Assembly: GCA_001766655.1 (NCBI GenBank)
Contig: MJCC01000001.1
Location: 759,990-784,701 of the forward strand
Reading direction: 5' to 3'
DNA from: Phytomonas francai
Lineage: Eukaryota; Euglenozoa; Kinetoplastea; Trypanosomatida; Trypanosomatidae
Length of the DNA stretch: 24,712 nt
The position numbers were made by a program, and so were the translations under genes. Of the stretch, positions 8,035-18,000 are shown piece by piece. The notes beneath the pieces are model-generated. The model made no database searches. It was given only the letters and a program-made list of their open reading frames with translations, and was not told the origin of the DNA. How positions within the stretch are numbered: position 1 is the stretch's first letter; each line of letters opens with the position of its first letter.

Positions 8035-8940
8035 TTAATCGCAGATTTTAACCCTCCACTGCGTAATGGGGTCACTTGTGGCCGAATCTAAAATGCGGCC
8101 ATTGCCTGTTGCCGCCATTCTTTGCCGCGTGCTGGTCACCGGTACAGCTTTGTAAACGGTACTTCCGTCCTTATCCACACAGTACGTCTCACTTTCCTGA
8201 AACGCAGCCTGTTTCGCCTTAAGCTGCGATATTGTCTCCTCTGGCGACTCGTCGCTGTACCCCAACGTCTTTAATATATTGAATCCGTCAAATTGATTCT
8301 TTGGTTTGCTAAAGTAAGTCTTGGACTCCTTGTAGGCATCTACAATGTAAGTCGGGCGCTTCTCTACCAACATTTTATTGTATTTTTCGGCTTCACTCAA
8401 CTCCACTGGTGTCCGATCTGTGGCAGAATTCAGCTGCGAGTCTATCAATTCCGTTGATTTTTTAAACTTCGAACGGTCCATCGGGTAGTATTGGGGCTCT
8501 GGCGGCAAGTAATCTGCATGCAGAACGCTCTTGTTTTCAAAGATAGTTTGGCATCCAGTAAATACGTCTCTAAAATCATTGCACCGGCGCCAGCCATTAC
8601 GTGCAACATGAAGCACCCAAACACGCGCACGGTCTTTGCCCAACTTGGTTAAGACTTTGCCATAATATTTTATAAGAAGATTTGCCTCTTCATTGCATTT
8701 GATAGCTGTATACTGCGTGGAGAACGTAGGGTTTGGTTTTGTTTCGTCTTGAGCATATATTTCAGAGCAAATATTACGGAAAAGATCTCGCTGCTGCCCC
8801 GTAGCACCCATGTTATACCAGTATTCAACATGTTCTCTCCATTCTGGAAGAAATATAATACAATACTCCTCATTCATCAGGTGCCATTTTGTAGAAGGAA
8901 CACTCTCTTTGGCTTGGAGTAATTTCCTTCGGGTGTTCAT
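8035..8940 (-). CDS. Unrecognised 301-residue protein
   Basis: Complete ATG-to-TAA frame. I do not recognise a family. The N-terminal half (about 15-140) looks like a folded, mostly helical domain rich in aromatic residues (YCIIFLPEWREHVEYWYNMG, RNICSEIYAQ, KCNEEANLLIKYYGKVLTKLG, RVWVLHVARNGWRRC). The C-terminal half is polar, with motifs such as YLPPEPQYYP, RPTYIVDAYKESKTYF and FDGFNILKTLGYSDESPEE. No signal peptide or membrane span is seen. It lies directly downstream of CFAP91, but adjacency in trypanosomatid arrays does not imply shared function. The spacing of Pro/Tyr motifs recalls small axonemal or microtubule-inner proteins; that is only an impression. Best called a conserved hypothetical. 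Confidence 0.8.
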   Translation of the reverse strand: MNTRRKLLQAKESVPSTKWHLMNEEYCIIFLPEWREHVEYWYNMGATGQQRDLFRNICSEIYAQDETKPNPTFSTQYTAIKCNEEANLLIKYYGKVLTKLGKDRARVWVLHVARNGWRRCNDFRDVFTGCQTIFENKSVLHADYLPPEPQYYPMDRSKFKKSTELIDSQLNSATDRTPVELSEAEKYNKMLVEKRPTYIVDAYKESKTYFSKPKNQFDGFNILKTLGYSDESPEETISQLKAKQAAFQESETYCVDKDGSTVYKAVPVTSTRQRMAATGNGRILDSATSDPITQWRVKICD

Positions 8941-9227
8941 GATATATGTGGATTTTTTTTTAAAAATGAGACTCTACAGAAATGCTAAAATTACTGCTGA
9001 TTAAATTTTGCCTTAAGAGGTGTTGATACGTTAGTCTGACGTTAAATATACTCCTCTTAACCAAATATTACAGTAGGATAGCATAACAAATTGAAGGGAA
9101 AAATAGACCGAAAGGATCGCTCAGGTCCCACCACCATACTATAGTAGCAGACAAAAATACGTGGAAGTAGTTAGATCATAAAGCAATACTGGTATTTACG
9201 AGATTGGCAAATGGTATCTGAACACGA

Positions 9228-9234
<7 letters not shown>

Positions 9235-9261
<27 letters not shown>
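9235..9261. repeat. AT dinucleotide microsatellite
   Basis: Uninterrupted AT alternation of 27 bases in the spacer, probably within the 5' UTR of the 301-residue gene if the upstream acceptors are used. Confidence 0.9.
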
Positions 9262-9435
9262 CTATTTATACATATGCTCTAATTGGATAATTTAGTCAAG
9301 GATGAAAGAGGGAGAATTCAGACTCTAAAATGCACTCGAATACTGGTCATTCATAAGAGGTGACGATTTCATAGAGTACTTTATACATAAATTGTGTGGT
9401 ACATAAACTCGTCCCTTGCCCACGCTCCCTTACAT

Positions 9436-9480
9436 CTACATCAAAAAAAAAAGCTGCCAAAGAAAGAAAGAAAGAAAAGG
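9436..9480 (-). promoter_or_regulatory. Two consecutive polypyrimidine-AG acceptors upstream of the 301-residue gene
   Basis: Read leftward, a (CTTT)n-type pyrimidine tract (9480-9459) is followed by AG at 9455-9454. Then a ten-T run (9452-9443) is followed by AG at 9437-9436. Either could take the spliced leader, giving a 5' UTR of roughly 500 bases (to 8941) for the 301-residue gene. Closer sites within 8941-9400 cannot be excluded. Confidence 0.45.
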
Positions 9481-9520
9481 AACCTTCGTAAAACCCTCCA
9501 CGCCATCACTTTGGCTCTCC

Positions 9521-11809
9521 TTAGTTTTGGCTTTCTTCTATTTCTGCACTTTGGGAAAAAGCGAATTGCTTGCTGTGAATTTCTTCTGCAACAGAGGCCG
9601 GTGCCTTTTTTTCATGCTCGTGTCCCCGTCGCGCAATGCGATCAAGTACCACAGGAACTAAGAAGTTATCCAGCATGTCGCACACCAAGTTTTCTTTTTC
9701 TACCGCATCTGTTGGATCTCGAGGAGGCAACGCGGCTTGCCGCTCACGTTCCCGGTCTACAGCGACCTGCAGAGCAGTCTCTACGACCGCCGTATGGTAT
9801 AACTCTTCCAAAAATGTGGCTGCGGTGGTCCGCGTCGCACGCATGAGTGCCTTGAATTGCACTTCACCGCACTCGCGCTCTGCGCAGGCGGCTTCACGCC
9901 GCGCAAGCTCGGCCGCCTCCCGCTGCTCCCGTGCCGCCACAGCTTCAATGTGCAGCTGCTCGAGCCTCTCCGCGTCTTGCTGTCTCTCCAGCTCCTGGAA
10001 GAGATATCCAAGGTTATCTTGTATGATGTCTCCCAAGGCCGTATCTAGCACTACCTGAATGGCCCTCTCCTCTTGTCGACCTGCCTCTTCAGCCACAGCT
10101 TGAGATGACGCCATGTTGAGCTCCTCTGCACGCTTCGCGTCCGAGGCGGCCTGTAATTCATTGATCAGCCCCTGACAGCGCTCCTTGCCTTCAAAGAGGT
10201 CATTCTGAACTGCGCGCCCGCGAAGCAGCCGCTGAAGTAAGATACAAGCGTCCTCAACCTCCTCGGATGCATCCCCCTCTAACTCTAGCTCGGGAGTATC
10301 CGGTCGCTGAACCTTTGGGGCAACGCGATAAAGAACCAGAACCTCCGCCGCGGTCAGTTTTGCTGGACTTGTGCCTGACCCATTGTCATCATTCACTAAC
10401 CCCTTCTCTCGGTCAATCTTTCGCTGGGCGTACTCCAGGGACTGAACCACCCGCTCAGCCTCGCGCCGCCGGTAGACAGTCGGCAGTTTCTGGACCGCCT
10501 CATTCTCGGGGAAGCGAAAAGTATTAGCCGGAACGTGCTCGATCCTCGCGCTCCGCGTGCGGTCCACCACCTCCACCCCCTCCACAACGTTTAAAAGGGT
10601 TGGGCGGACGTCGTAGGCCAGAACACGCTGCTGGACGTTAGCCTCGGAGCCAACCCCGACCGCCGCGCCGCCCTGGGCGTGCACTGTGGAGTGGTCGGAG
10701 AGGAATAGAGTCGCGCCGGCCCCGCGCCTATGGGCGCCAGAACCGCAGAACGCGCCCTTACCCCTACCCCCTCCAGCCGCGTCGCCACTCGACTGAGCGT
10801 TCCTTCGCCGGAATCGCTGAGTACTTATTTGATGGCTGTCCGCCATTCTCCTTGAATACAGGCTCGTCAACTTATTCCGCAGTGCGTTCATGTAGTTTTC
10901 CTTGATGTAGGCCAGTCGATCCTGATTGATCGCCTCGCGGGTCTTCTCTTTCTCCAGCAGCAACGTCTTGGTCTGATCAAGGCGACGGGCGTCGAGCTTC
11001 TCGACGTGCTCTTCACGCTCTTTCCACTCAATCTCTTCAAGCTCGTGAAGTTTCATATAGTTTGCCTCGAGTACAGCAGGATCCCTGGAAGAGGTCTGCA
11101 AGGACTTTTCAACTTCACGGCGGCGACGCAAGCGCAGAATAAGATCAACCTCCTCTTGCCCAATAGGAAGCCCCTTGTTTTGCCAGGTTAACCCCTCCAG
11201 CTGTAAGATTTCAGGATCACTTGGCGCATCGTCCGGGATATAATAATCCGGAGAGTAAGGGTCTGTCTGCGTGTCATTCTCACGATACATCGTCTGCACC
11301 GCAACCTCACGATTGCTGGCAGATGCAGCTTCTATATCAGCCTGGGTGTAGCCCTGTGCAGCATCGTTGAAACTTTCCCTCGTACCGCTAGCACCGCTTT
11401 TGAGACTAGGAAGGTGATGCGGTCGACCCCGCCGCTTCCAAGCTCGATTTCGAGCCCCACCGGTCTGGAAGTGCTGAGGCGGTGAGTTCATTTTCGCGGA
11501 CCTCAACCTTCCGCCGGTGTGAGTACTGCGATAGCCATTAGAGGTGCTGCTTGCCAAGTGAATGTCAATGTGAGCCGCGGGTGCTATAGGGCAAGTCGAG
11601 GAAAACCGATCCTGAATGTTATCCCAGCGAATCGATGGATCCCCCCTGGGGCTTATTGAAAGATTGATATCTCCCCCATCCGCTCCCTCACCAGGGAACA
11701 CATTTCGTTCCGCTTCAATAGGACGTCGGAAGAACTTAAAGCGGTCGCGACCGGCGAGCTCAGTGGAGTAGCCGACACCACCCCGAACATGGCTTTGCCG
11801 TGTGCGCAT
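9521..11809 (-). CDS. CFAP91: CFAP91 (MAATS1/FAP91), calmodulin- and spoke-associated axonemal protein
   Basis: 762 residues from the ATG at 11809; the codon just before it is GTG, so the open frame could be read one residue longer. The diagnostic CFAP91 block is at about 165-330: VQTMYRENDTQTDPYSPDYY, then DPEILQLEGLTW, KGLPIGQEEVDLILRLRRRR and a charged helix (EIEWKEREEHVEKLDARRLD). An N-terminal DRFKFFRRP motif also fits the family. The middle (about 330-500) is Gly/Ala-rich and less conserved. The C-terminal third is Glu/Arg/Ala-rich helix. In Chlamydomonas and mammals CFAP91 sits at the base of radial spokes in the calmodulin- and spoke-associated complex and is needed for normal flagellar beating. 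The same axonemal role is inferred here. Length is close to that of animal homologues. Family assignment is confident. Confidence 0.93.
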   Translation of the reverse strand: MRTRQSHVRGGVGYSTELAGRDRFKFFRRPIEAERNVFPGEGADGGDINLSISPRGDPSIRWDNIQDRFSSTCPIAPAAHIDIHLASSTSNGYRSTHTGGRLRSAKMNSPPQHFQTGGARNRAWKRRGRPHHLPSLKSGASGTRESFNDAAQGYTQADIEAASASNREVAVQTMYRENDTQTDPYSPDYYIPDDAPSDPEILQLEGLTWQNKGLPIGQEEVDLILRLRRRREVEKSLQTSSRDPAVLEANYMKLHELEEIEWKEREEHVEKLDARRLDQTKTLLLEKEKTREAINQDRLAYIKENYMNALRNKLTSLYSRRMADSHQISTQRFRRRNAQSSGDAAGGGRGKGAFCGSGAHRRGAGATLFLSDHSTVHAQGGAAVGVGSEANVQQRVLAYDVRPTLLNVVEGVEVVDRTRSARIEHVPANTFRFPENEAVQKLPTVYRRREAERVVQSLEYAQRKIDREKGLVNDDNGSGTSPAKLTAAEVLVLYRVAPKVQRPDTPELELEGDASEEVEDACILLQRLLRGRAVQNDLFEGKERCQGLINELQAASDAKRAEELNMASSQAVAEEAGRQEERAIQVVLDTALGDIIQDNLGYLFQELERQQDAERLEQLHIEAVAAREQREAAELARREAACAERECGEVQFKALMRATRTTAATFLEELYHTAVVETALQVAVDRERERQAALPPRDPTDAVEKENLVCDMLDNFLVPVVLDRIARRGHEHEKKAPASVAEEIHSKQFAFSQSAEIEESQN

Positions 11810-12160
11810 CACCCCTTCTTAAATAAGATTATAGACTGAAAAAAAAAATTCTGTTGTTCCTCCTTAAGTAAAAAATTAAATGAAAAATAAAATGTGCACG
11901 TTCTATGAGCAAGATTAGTCGAAACAATACTACCAAGAAAGCAAAGAATTTTTTTTTTGTGATGCCAACGGATGGTCACTTTTGTGCTTCACGCACCCCT
12001 CCCCACATTCACACAACACCATCCCTAAAACCAAAAAAAGAGCATTTCGCCGTGACACGCAGCAGCATGCTCTCCAAAAGCTCCTTGTCATGTTTCTGCT
12101 TTCCCTATACTATGTCCCCAATTCTACTTTTCCCATTTCCGCATCCCCACCTGCCCTGTG
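11810..12160. other. Intergenic spacer, no gene seen
   Basis: Spacer of 351 bases between the FAM210-like gene and CFAP91. The minus strand is T-rich, with several pyrimidine runs (for example opposite 11950-11960 and 12031-12041) that probably belong to the splice and polyadenylation region. Plus-strand frames here (11905-12347) are antisense and not supported. Confidence 0.6.
11836..11848 (-). promoter_or_regulatory. Predicted spliced-leader acceptor for CFAP91
   Basis: A ten-T run on the minus strand (11848-11839) is followed directly by CAG, with AG at 11837-11836. This gives a 26-base 5' UTR before the ATG at 11809. A textbook acceptor arrangement. Confidence 0.6.
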
Positions 12161-12964
12161 CTACGACTCTGAAGCTCCCATGCGAAAGATGGAAGCCTTT
12201 ACGCGCTTGTTAACTCCGGTAAAAAAGGGCCTAAACTCCAAAAAGACAGCCAAGACCACAGTGAAACGTAATACCTCAATCATCTCGTTGATTACAAACG
12301 CAAATCCGACATTAACATACGTGTCCCATGCCTCGATTCGCTGGTAAAACAAGTCTCTTGACAAATACGACCCCAAGAGAAGAAACATATAGTCAAAGGC
12401 CGCTTCTTTTTTCAAATACCCAGAAGCAAAACCGACATAAAGGGCGAACCACGTACCGAAGTATGCCGTTACATACAGTATGACAAAGGGCCATCCTTGA
12501 CGCTTGAAAAAATTGTAGCTTTTCTTCCAGCGGCGGCTTTTGTCCTCTTGAATACGGTCTAGTTCATTCTGAAAGACACGCGCACTCTCCTCACTTATTT
12601 GCCTAACATGAGCTTTACGTTTGAGAGAAATCTCCCTCTTATCCCACTGCGTCGTCCCGATAGATGGCGCGCTATGAACTTTACCGTCGACTTCTTGCAT
12701 ATACTCCTTGGTACTCTTTGTAACCCACTTGGTGGTGAGGTTGCGCTTGTTCTTGTTAATCCCAGACAGGGTTTCGCTTGAATGCACGTACTGCACCCCG
12801 CGAGTGGGGATGCAAAGAAACGACGAGGAACTGAAACATGAGTACAGTGACGAGTGGCGCCTGGAGAGGAATCCACGACTGGATCCAAACGATGATAATC
12901 TCACCAAGGCGTTCGATGGATGACAGAATACCCCACTGCTCAAGGGACAAAAACACTTCTGCAT
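12161..12964 (-). CDS. Mitochondrial membrane protein resembling FAM210/DUF1279
   Basis: 267 residues from the first in-frame ATG at 12964. The longer open frame starts at GTG (13006) and passes through a polypyrimidine-AG signal. Residues 1-65 are rich in Ser, Arg, Cys and hydrophobics with almost no acids (RLSSFGSSRGFLSRRHSS), typical of a mitochondrial presequence. A charged stretch follows. Residues about 144-255 hold RRWKKSYNFFKRQGWPFVIL, a hydrophobic segment (VILYVTAYFGTWFALYVGFA), a second segment (FDYMFLLLGSYL) and NEMIEVLRFTVVLAVFLEF. This order, a basic helix, a Tyr/Gly-rich membrane span and a Glu/Arg-containing second span, resembles DUF1279/FAM210 proteins, which are mitochondrial inner-membrane proteins in animals. 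The match is by eye and moderate; it may be a kinetoplastid-specific membrane protein. Confidence 0.7.
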   Translation of the reverse strand: MQKCFCPLSSGVFCHPSNALVRLSSFGSSRGFLSRRHSSLYSCFSSSSFLCIPTRGVQYVHSSETLSGINKNKRNLTTKWVTKSTKEYMQEVDGKVHSAPSIGTTQWDKREISLKRKAHVRQISEESARVFQNELDRIQEDKSRRWKKSYNFFKRQGWPFVILYVTAYFGTWFALYVGFASGYLKKEAAFDYMFLLLGSYLSRDLFYQRIEAWDTYVNVGFAFVINEMIEVLRFTVVLAVFLEFRPFFTGVNKRVKASIFRMGASES

Positions 12965-12974
12965 GAGGGCAATC

Positions 12975-12998
12975 CTTCGAAATGTGTGAAGAGAAATA
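12975..12998 (-). promoter_or_regulatory. Predicted spliced-leader acceptor for the FAM210-like gene
   Basis: A short pyrimidine tract (minus strand, TATTTCTCTTC) is followed by AG at 12976-12975, ten bases before the ATG at 12964. It supports that ATG over the upstream GTG. The tract is short, so an acceptor further upstream is possible. Confidence 0.35.
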
Positions 12999-13242
12999 CT
13001 ATCCACCTGATTTTCTTCTAATAGTATTTATTACATGATATTGAAGCGAAATACAAGAAGTTTAAGCTAACGTGACAAGTATTCTTCTCCTTATCGTCAA
13101 ACAAGAAGGTATATTTTAGTCAATCTTCACGATTGTCTAAAGATTTTCTTATATTTGATATATAGATGGACGCACGGATGCATGCACTCTGGAACCCGTT
13201 TAAATAATTCACTTCTAATCTAGATTCAAAAAAGTCTGCACA

Positions 13243-14520
13243 TTATCGAGCTGGTGAGGGCAGACCATCACCCACAGACCTTACTTCTGCTAGTTGTGCC
13301 ACAACTTCATCAAACGCCTCCAGCACTGGAAGACTACCCTCAGAGCTCTGTTGTGGAAAGTTCAAAGAAAAAGAGGAAGCCACCGCTTCGAGATCCCTCT
13401 GATTCGCTTTGAAAAAGCGAAACTCGTCTTCGCTCACACTCGCATCTTCCTCAAACATTCTATCCAACGCTTCTGCACTCGCATTATGCCCTTCATTGGG
13501 TGGCAGAGGGGGGCTTGGGGTTGGGCGCTGCTGTTCAAAGAAGCGATTTAGGATTTCTTCCTCAGTGCCCGCTGAGACATTCAGGTACTCCTCAGAATCT
13601 GTATCGCATGATTTAAGACCATTCTCATCCTCGTACTCATCAGTATCGTCGTCAGAAAATGCCAAGCTCGCAGAGGGTAAGGTAGACACCCCGCCGAATA
13701 GATCGACCCGCTCGTCGTTCCTAGTATGTTCTTCGCTTTCGAGCACCTCGGAAAGGTGCTCCGGAATGCTCTGATCATCGTCCAATCCAAGCAAAGACTC
13801 TTCAGCTCCTCCAAATTCGATCTCGTCATCTGTATATGTGTAATTCGGTAAGGTGCTATCTGACCCTACGACGTTATCGGCCTCGTGTGCCTCGTATTGG
13901 GAAAGCAGAGAGGCTGAATTAGGATCCTCGGGCACGCTGCCGCCGCCGCCCTCGTCCCTCGACGGCACTGAGTTGGTAGCCGTGAACGGGGATGCCTCAT
14001 TCTCTGTCGTACGGTAAAAAGCAACCTCCCGCTCGGCTGACTCGACATGCCGCATCCACAGTTCTGAATTTTGTGGTCTCACTCTTTTAGAAAAACAATC
14101 AGTGCGGTTAGGCGTGTCCTGATCTCTCTCTAAGCCTTCCCCTTCCTCTTTTTCAGTCTTGAGAAGCTCCTCTACATGCGTCTGAGTCGGGTATACAAAT
14201 GTAAATGAAGACCCTGCTTCCCCCCTCGACACCCCAGGTTTCCTCCGTTGGCTGACATGCTGTTTACCTGGACGAGCCGCGTTGTGCATTCCAGCTAAAA
14301 GGTCGTCCACACGGCACGTGGAACCCCCCTTCGGGGACTGAGGCCCCTGCGGTGGTGTATGGTATTCGCGACAATTGCAAGAAAAGGTGGATAGGGCTTC
14401 TCTACGGCTTCTAAACCCCACCCCTAACGTGCTCTTAAAAACACTTCTTATGGGTTTATCCATCCAGTAACATGTTTTACGCAATGAACTGCGGGTCGGA
14501 AAGCTAAAAATGTTGCGCAT
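13243..14520 (-). CDS. Acidic, probably mitochondrial protein of unknown function
   Basis: 425 residues from the first in-frame ATG at 14520; the longer frame starts at TTG (14562) and reads through a T-rich tract. Residues 1-50 (MRNIFSFPTRSSLRK, SVFKSTLGVGFRSRREALS) are basic, Ser/Arg-rich and free of acids apart from Asp21 and Glu41, resembling a mitochondrial presequence. The rest is low-complexity and strongly acidic, with dense Asp/Glu around 230-310 (YTYTDDEIEF, FSDDDTDEYEDEN) and few hydrophobic blocks, so it is probably largely disordered. Two short related motifs, ILNRFFEQQ (323-331) and ALDRMFEED (351-359), stand out and may be binding helices. No family is recognised. It could be an assembly or tethering factor for a mitochondrial complex, but this is inference. 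Confidence 0.75.
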   Translation of the reverse strand: MRNIFSFPTRSSLRKTCYWMDKPIRSVFKSTLGVGFRSRREALSTFSCNCREYHTPPQGPQSPKGGSTCRVDDLLAGMHNAARPGKQHVSQRRKPGVSRGEAGSSFTFVYPTQTHVEELLKTEKEEGEGLERDQDTPNRTDCFSKRVRPQNSELWMRHVESAEREVAFYRTTENEASPFTATNSVPSRDEGGGGSVPEDPNSASLLSQYEAHEADNVVGSDSTLPNYTYTDDEIEFGGAEESLLGLDDDQSIPEHLSEVLESEEHTRNDERVDLFGGVSTLPSASLAFSDDDTDEYEDENGLKSCDTDSEEYLNVSAGTEEEILNRFFEQQRPTPSPPLPPNEGHNASAEALDRMFEEDASVSEDEFRFFKANQRDLEAVASSFSLNFPQQSSEGSLPVLEAFDEVVAQLAEVRSVGDGLPSPAR

Positions 14521-15044
14521 TTCCGCTGTTGTTTGGATGGGTTGAAAGAAAAAAACTGCCAAAGCAAATAACCCCTACAATTGGATGGTGCGCTAGGATT
14601 GGGGGTAAAGCATCCTTTGTTTCTTCTAGGGATTGAAGCAACGAATGATGTTATCGGTATTCTTTTTTACTATTAAAAATACAACTATATTAGAAACTTT
14701 ACGACTCAGAATGCAGTCAAAAGAGTAAAATGAGAGACGTTAAGGTAGATTTTCGTGCTTCCTCAGAGAAAAAACACCCACATAAAAAGTAACAAATTCT
14801 TCACTTATTATGCATGTTTATCTGGGATTTTTTTTAATTAAGTTTACCCTTAGTTATTATTTGTTCCTGTGAAGGCAACAATTATGGTCCAGTAGGCTAT
14901 ATCGCTAAGCAACCTATAACTAGTGCCGTACTGAATTAACGTGTCCTTATGTCCTCCTATTCGTGCATTTCCTTTTTACACTTATGCAGAAACACACGCT
15001 CCTTCCTTTAGGAAATGAGGAGTACTACTAGCGGCTATTAATTC
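14521..15044. other. Intergenic spacer, no gene seen
   Basis: AT-rich spacer of 524 bases between RRP44 and the acidic protein. A T-rich tract (opposite 14541-14555) and several AG dinucleotides lie just upstream of the acidic gene's ATG, but no single acceptor stands out. No RNA gene is recognised. Confidence 0.6.
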
Positions 15045-18000
15045 TTACTTCGAATTCGCCTCAGCTCTCTGTTTTTTTAACTCGGGTGCTCCACCGCCAT
15101 TCTCAGGTTTTGCATGCGTTGTAACTTCTGGACCCTCCACGGGATCCTCACTAATTTTAGACACTTCCTCAGGATCACAACGCATATACCCAAGGATAGA
15201 GCACTCTATCTTCGTTCTAGAGGGGTTCTGTTTATTACTGCCTCGGACGTCGATTCGGACTCGGACGCTGTCCAGTAGCTCGGGAACCTTCAGAAGACTC
15301 TCCTTCAAGATACGGCTCTCTTGGCCGAACTTGGGAACCAGAACCGATATGTAGGCATCTGAAAGACGCACCACATAGGCATCCTCTTCAATCGCCGCGC
15401 CGCGCGACTCAATGCTCTGGAGGTAAAAGCCTGTGTATAAATTCTGAGAATCGCGTCCGGCTCGCTGTGCTTGCTCATGACGATAATTCATGTCTTCTGC
15501 CAGCGCTTGCACATTGCTGGCGTTCATAATGGTAGTATTGATCTCACCGATACCGATCGCCGCGGCGAGCTGACGGTGCACGATCACATCGGCATAACGT
15601 CGAATCGGCGATGTAAAATGGGTATACATACTCATAGCAAGTCCAAAGTGATAGTACTCATCTTTTGGGATCTCACCGCTAGAGAAGTACTGCGCCTGAC
15701 GAAGGCACCGCGTCGCAAGGATGCGAATAAGCTTGTTAAAGTACGGATCAGTCGGATTAACACAAGCATTCAGAGAACGACTGAGAGATAATGAGGAAGT
15801 GTCATCTAGGCGCAGTTGTACCTTTTTTGTAAGGGCCTCATTAAGGGCATCAAATGCCCCCTCCCCTGGCCGCTGATGCCGCCGCATCAAAGTCCAGTTC
15901 GGAAAATGCTCGTAAATCTTCCTCGCCACGGCCACGTTTGCGTACAACATCCACTCCTCGACCATTGAGTTGGCCTCAAATGTCTCATACTCTTGCATAT
16001 CCGTCCTATCGACGTGGTTCATGTCGACCTTAAATTTAAATTCCTGTGAAGCTAGAAAAAGAGCACCATCCTTTTCACGCTGAGCCCGAAAATGTCGTGC
16101 GAGCGTCATCAGGCGACGCAGTGATTGCGCTATCTCAGACTGGTTCTGTGCGTCATCGATCATGCGCTGTGCATCGCCGTAGTAGAACGCACGACGAGAT
16201 CGAATGATCGTCTTGCCGAACCAACTCTGCACAAGATTATGATTCTCGTCAAATTCCCACAACGCGGAAAAAGCGTAGCGGTCCTCGCCCTCGACGAGAG
16301 AACAGAGATTCTCAGTGAGCAACTGAGGCAACATATTGATGCGGCGATCCACCAAATAGACGCTGGTGCTGCGTTTAGCTGCCTCCGCATCAATGGCAGT
16401 CTGCTCACGCACGAAATGGGTGACATCGGCGATGTGGACACCAACTTCCCAGTGCTTCCCGTTGACCACGCGGCAATGCAGGGCGTCATCGATATCGCGG
16501 CAGCCCAGTGGATCGATGCTGACGATATCCAGATCGCGTAGATCGAGCCGCACCGCCTCCTCCTCCGGCGTCACCGTCCAGTGCCCTTTGGGTAGGCAAT
16601 CGTAAACGGCCTCGCTGAAGTCGTAATGAGGGATGTCGTTTTCGATCAGAATGACCTTCGCCTCCGTGTCGGGGTCGCCAATCTTGCCGAGAACCTCAAC
16701 GTAGTGTCCGAATGGAAAACTGCAATTGACGGGCCAGTCATCGATGACAACACTCAGCCGCTTATCCTTGAGGTCGTTTGCGTGGCGCGTTGTGATCCGG
16801 ATACGAGGAATGCGGTGATCCTTAGGTCGGAAAAGCAAGGAAATCATCCCAGAAGAGCCGATCGACAGCCGATCAACATCCTCCGCGTCAATGCTTCCGC
16901 AGAAGGGACGGCGACACATCCGTTCGATGCCCACCACCTCCCCGGTGGCCGTGTATCCCAGACTCAACGCCTCCTCCTCGCTCATGCACGCGGCGTCCGC
17001 AGTTTCATTGGCCACCCTCGGCTCTGAGGGCTGGGCCGAAAGGTCTGCGGAGGAGGCCTCCGGGCCCGTAGGTTTAGCACCGGCATCTTGTTTGCTCCTG
17101 CTACCGCGACTTCGCCACTGACTTACGGGTAAGAGCTTGACTATCACGACATCATCATGAATGGCGCGATTCAAATTAGAGCGACCTGGAATAATAATAC
17201 GATCAAAGCTGTGTCCCTCGAACTTGCCGCGTATTTCGCCAAAAAAGCAGCTTGAATCACTAATACGTAGCTTCCCACGGGAAAAAAATCCCATCTTCAC
17301 CCCTGATTCAAGTGCTGAAGAGGGAAGATGCGGAGTAAAGATGTTCACCCCCTTGTTCGAGGAAGGACCACCGGTTGAGGAAGGCTCATCTATCCTCACC
17401 TTTTCGGAAAGATCGGATTCCGTGCTAATAAAAGTTTCCACGTACTCACGCATGCCTAAACAGTGAAAGTTCGGTAGCATTTCAACCTCCTCAGCAGACT
17501 CAAATCGCTGCTTCTGCCCATTGCTGTGCGTTATAAAAATCACGGGCAAGGTTTCACGGAGGGAAGGAAAAGTCTTTAATACGTGTCGACTATACCACAA
17601 AGAGGCTACGCTTATACATCGATCATTGTATTGATGTGGGGTCTCATCCTTCAGTGGAATGCAGTGGGTCTGTTCATGGCGGTCATTAGCAAAGACATAG
17701 CAATGCTTGATTAATCCATCTTTCAATAAGTTCTGCAAACGTATGTAAATGGCCTTGTTGCGAGATTGAATCTCTGCTAGCACTGTGCTTAGGAAAACAA
17801 TGTTTTCAACACGAGAATCCTCCAAAGCGTTGACGTTTTGCAGCACAACGTCTGTATCTGGAATTAACAAAGGAAGAGTCTGAAGAAGTGAAGGTGGGGT
17901 GGCCTCCTTTTGGGATAGCTTTGGGCACAGTGGGCATTCGACGAAGCCGCAGTGGATGTCGTTACGGGTGACCATTGTATTCTTAAAATTGGTACTGCCG

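Larger units (their letters stand above)
8941..9520. other. Intergenic spacer with AT microsatellite
   Basis: AT-rich spacer of 580 bases between CFAP91 and the 301-residue gene. It contains the AT run at 9235-9261 and the two polypyrimidine-AG signals at 9436-9480. Plus-strand frames near 9394-9846 are antisense to the end of CFAP91 and are not supported. Confidence 0.6.
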
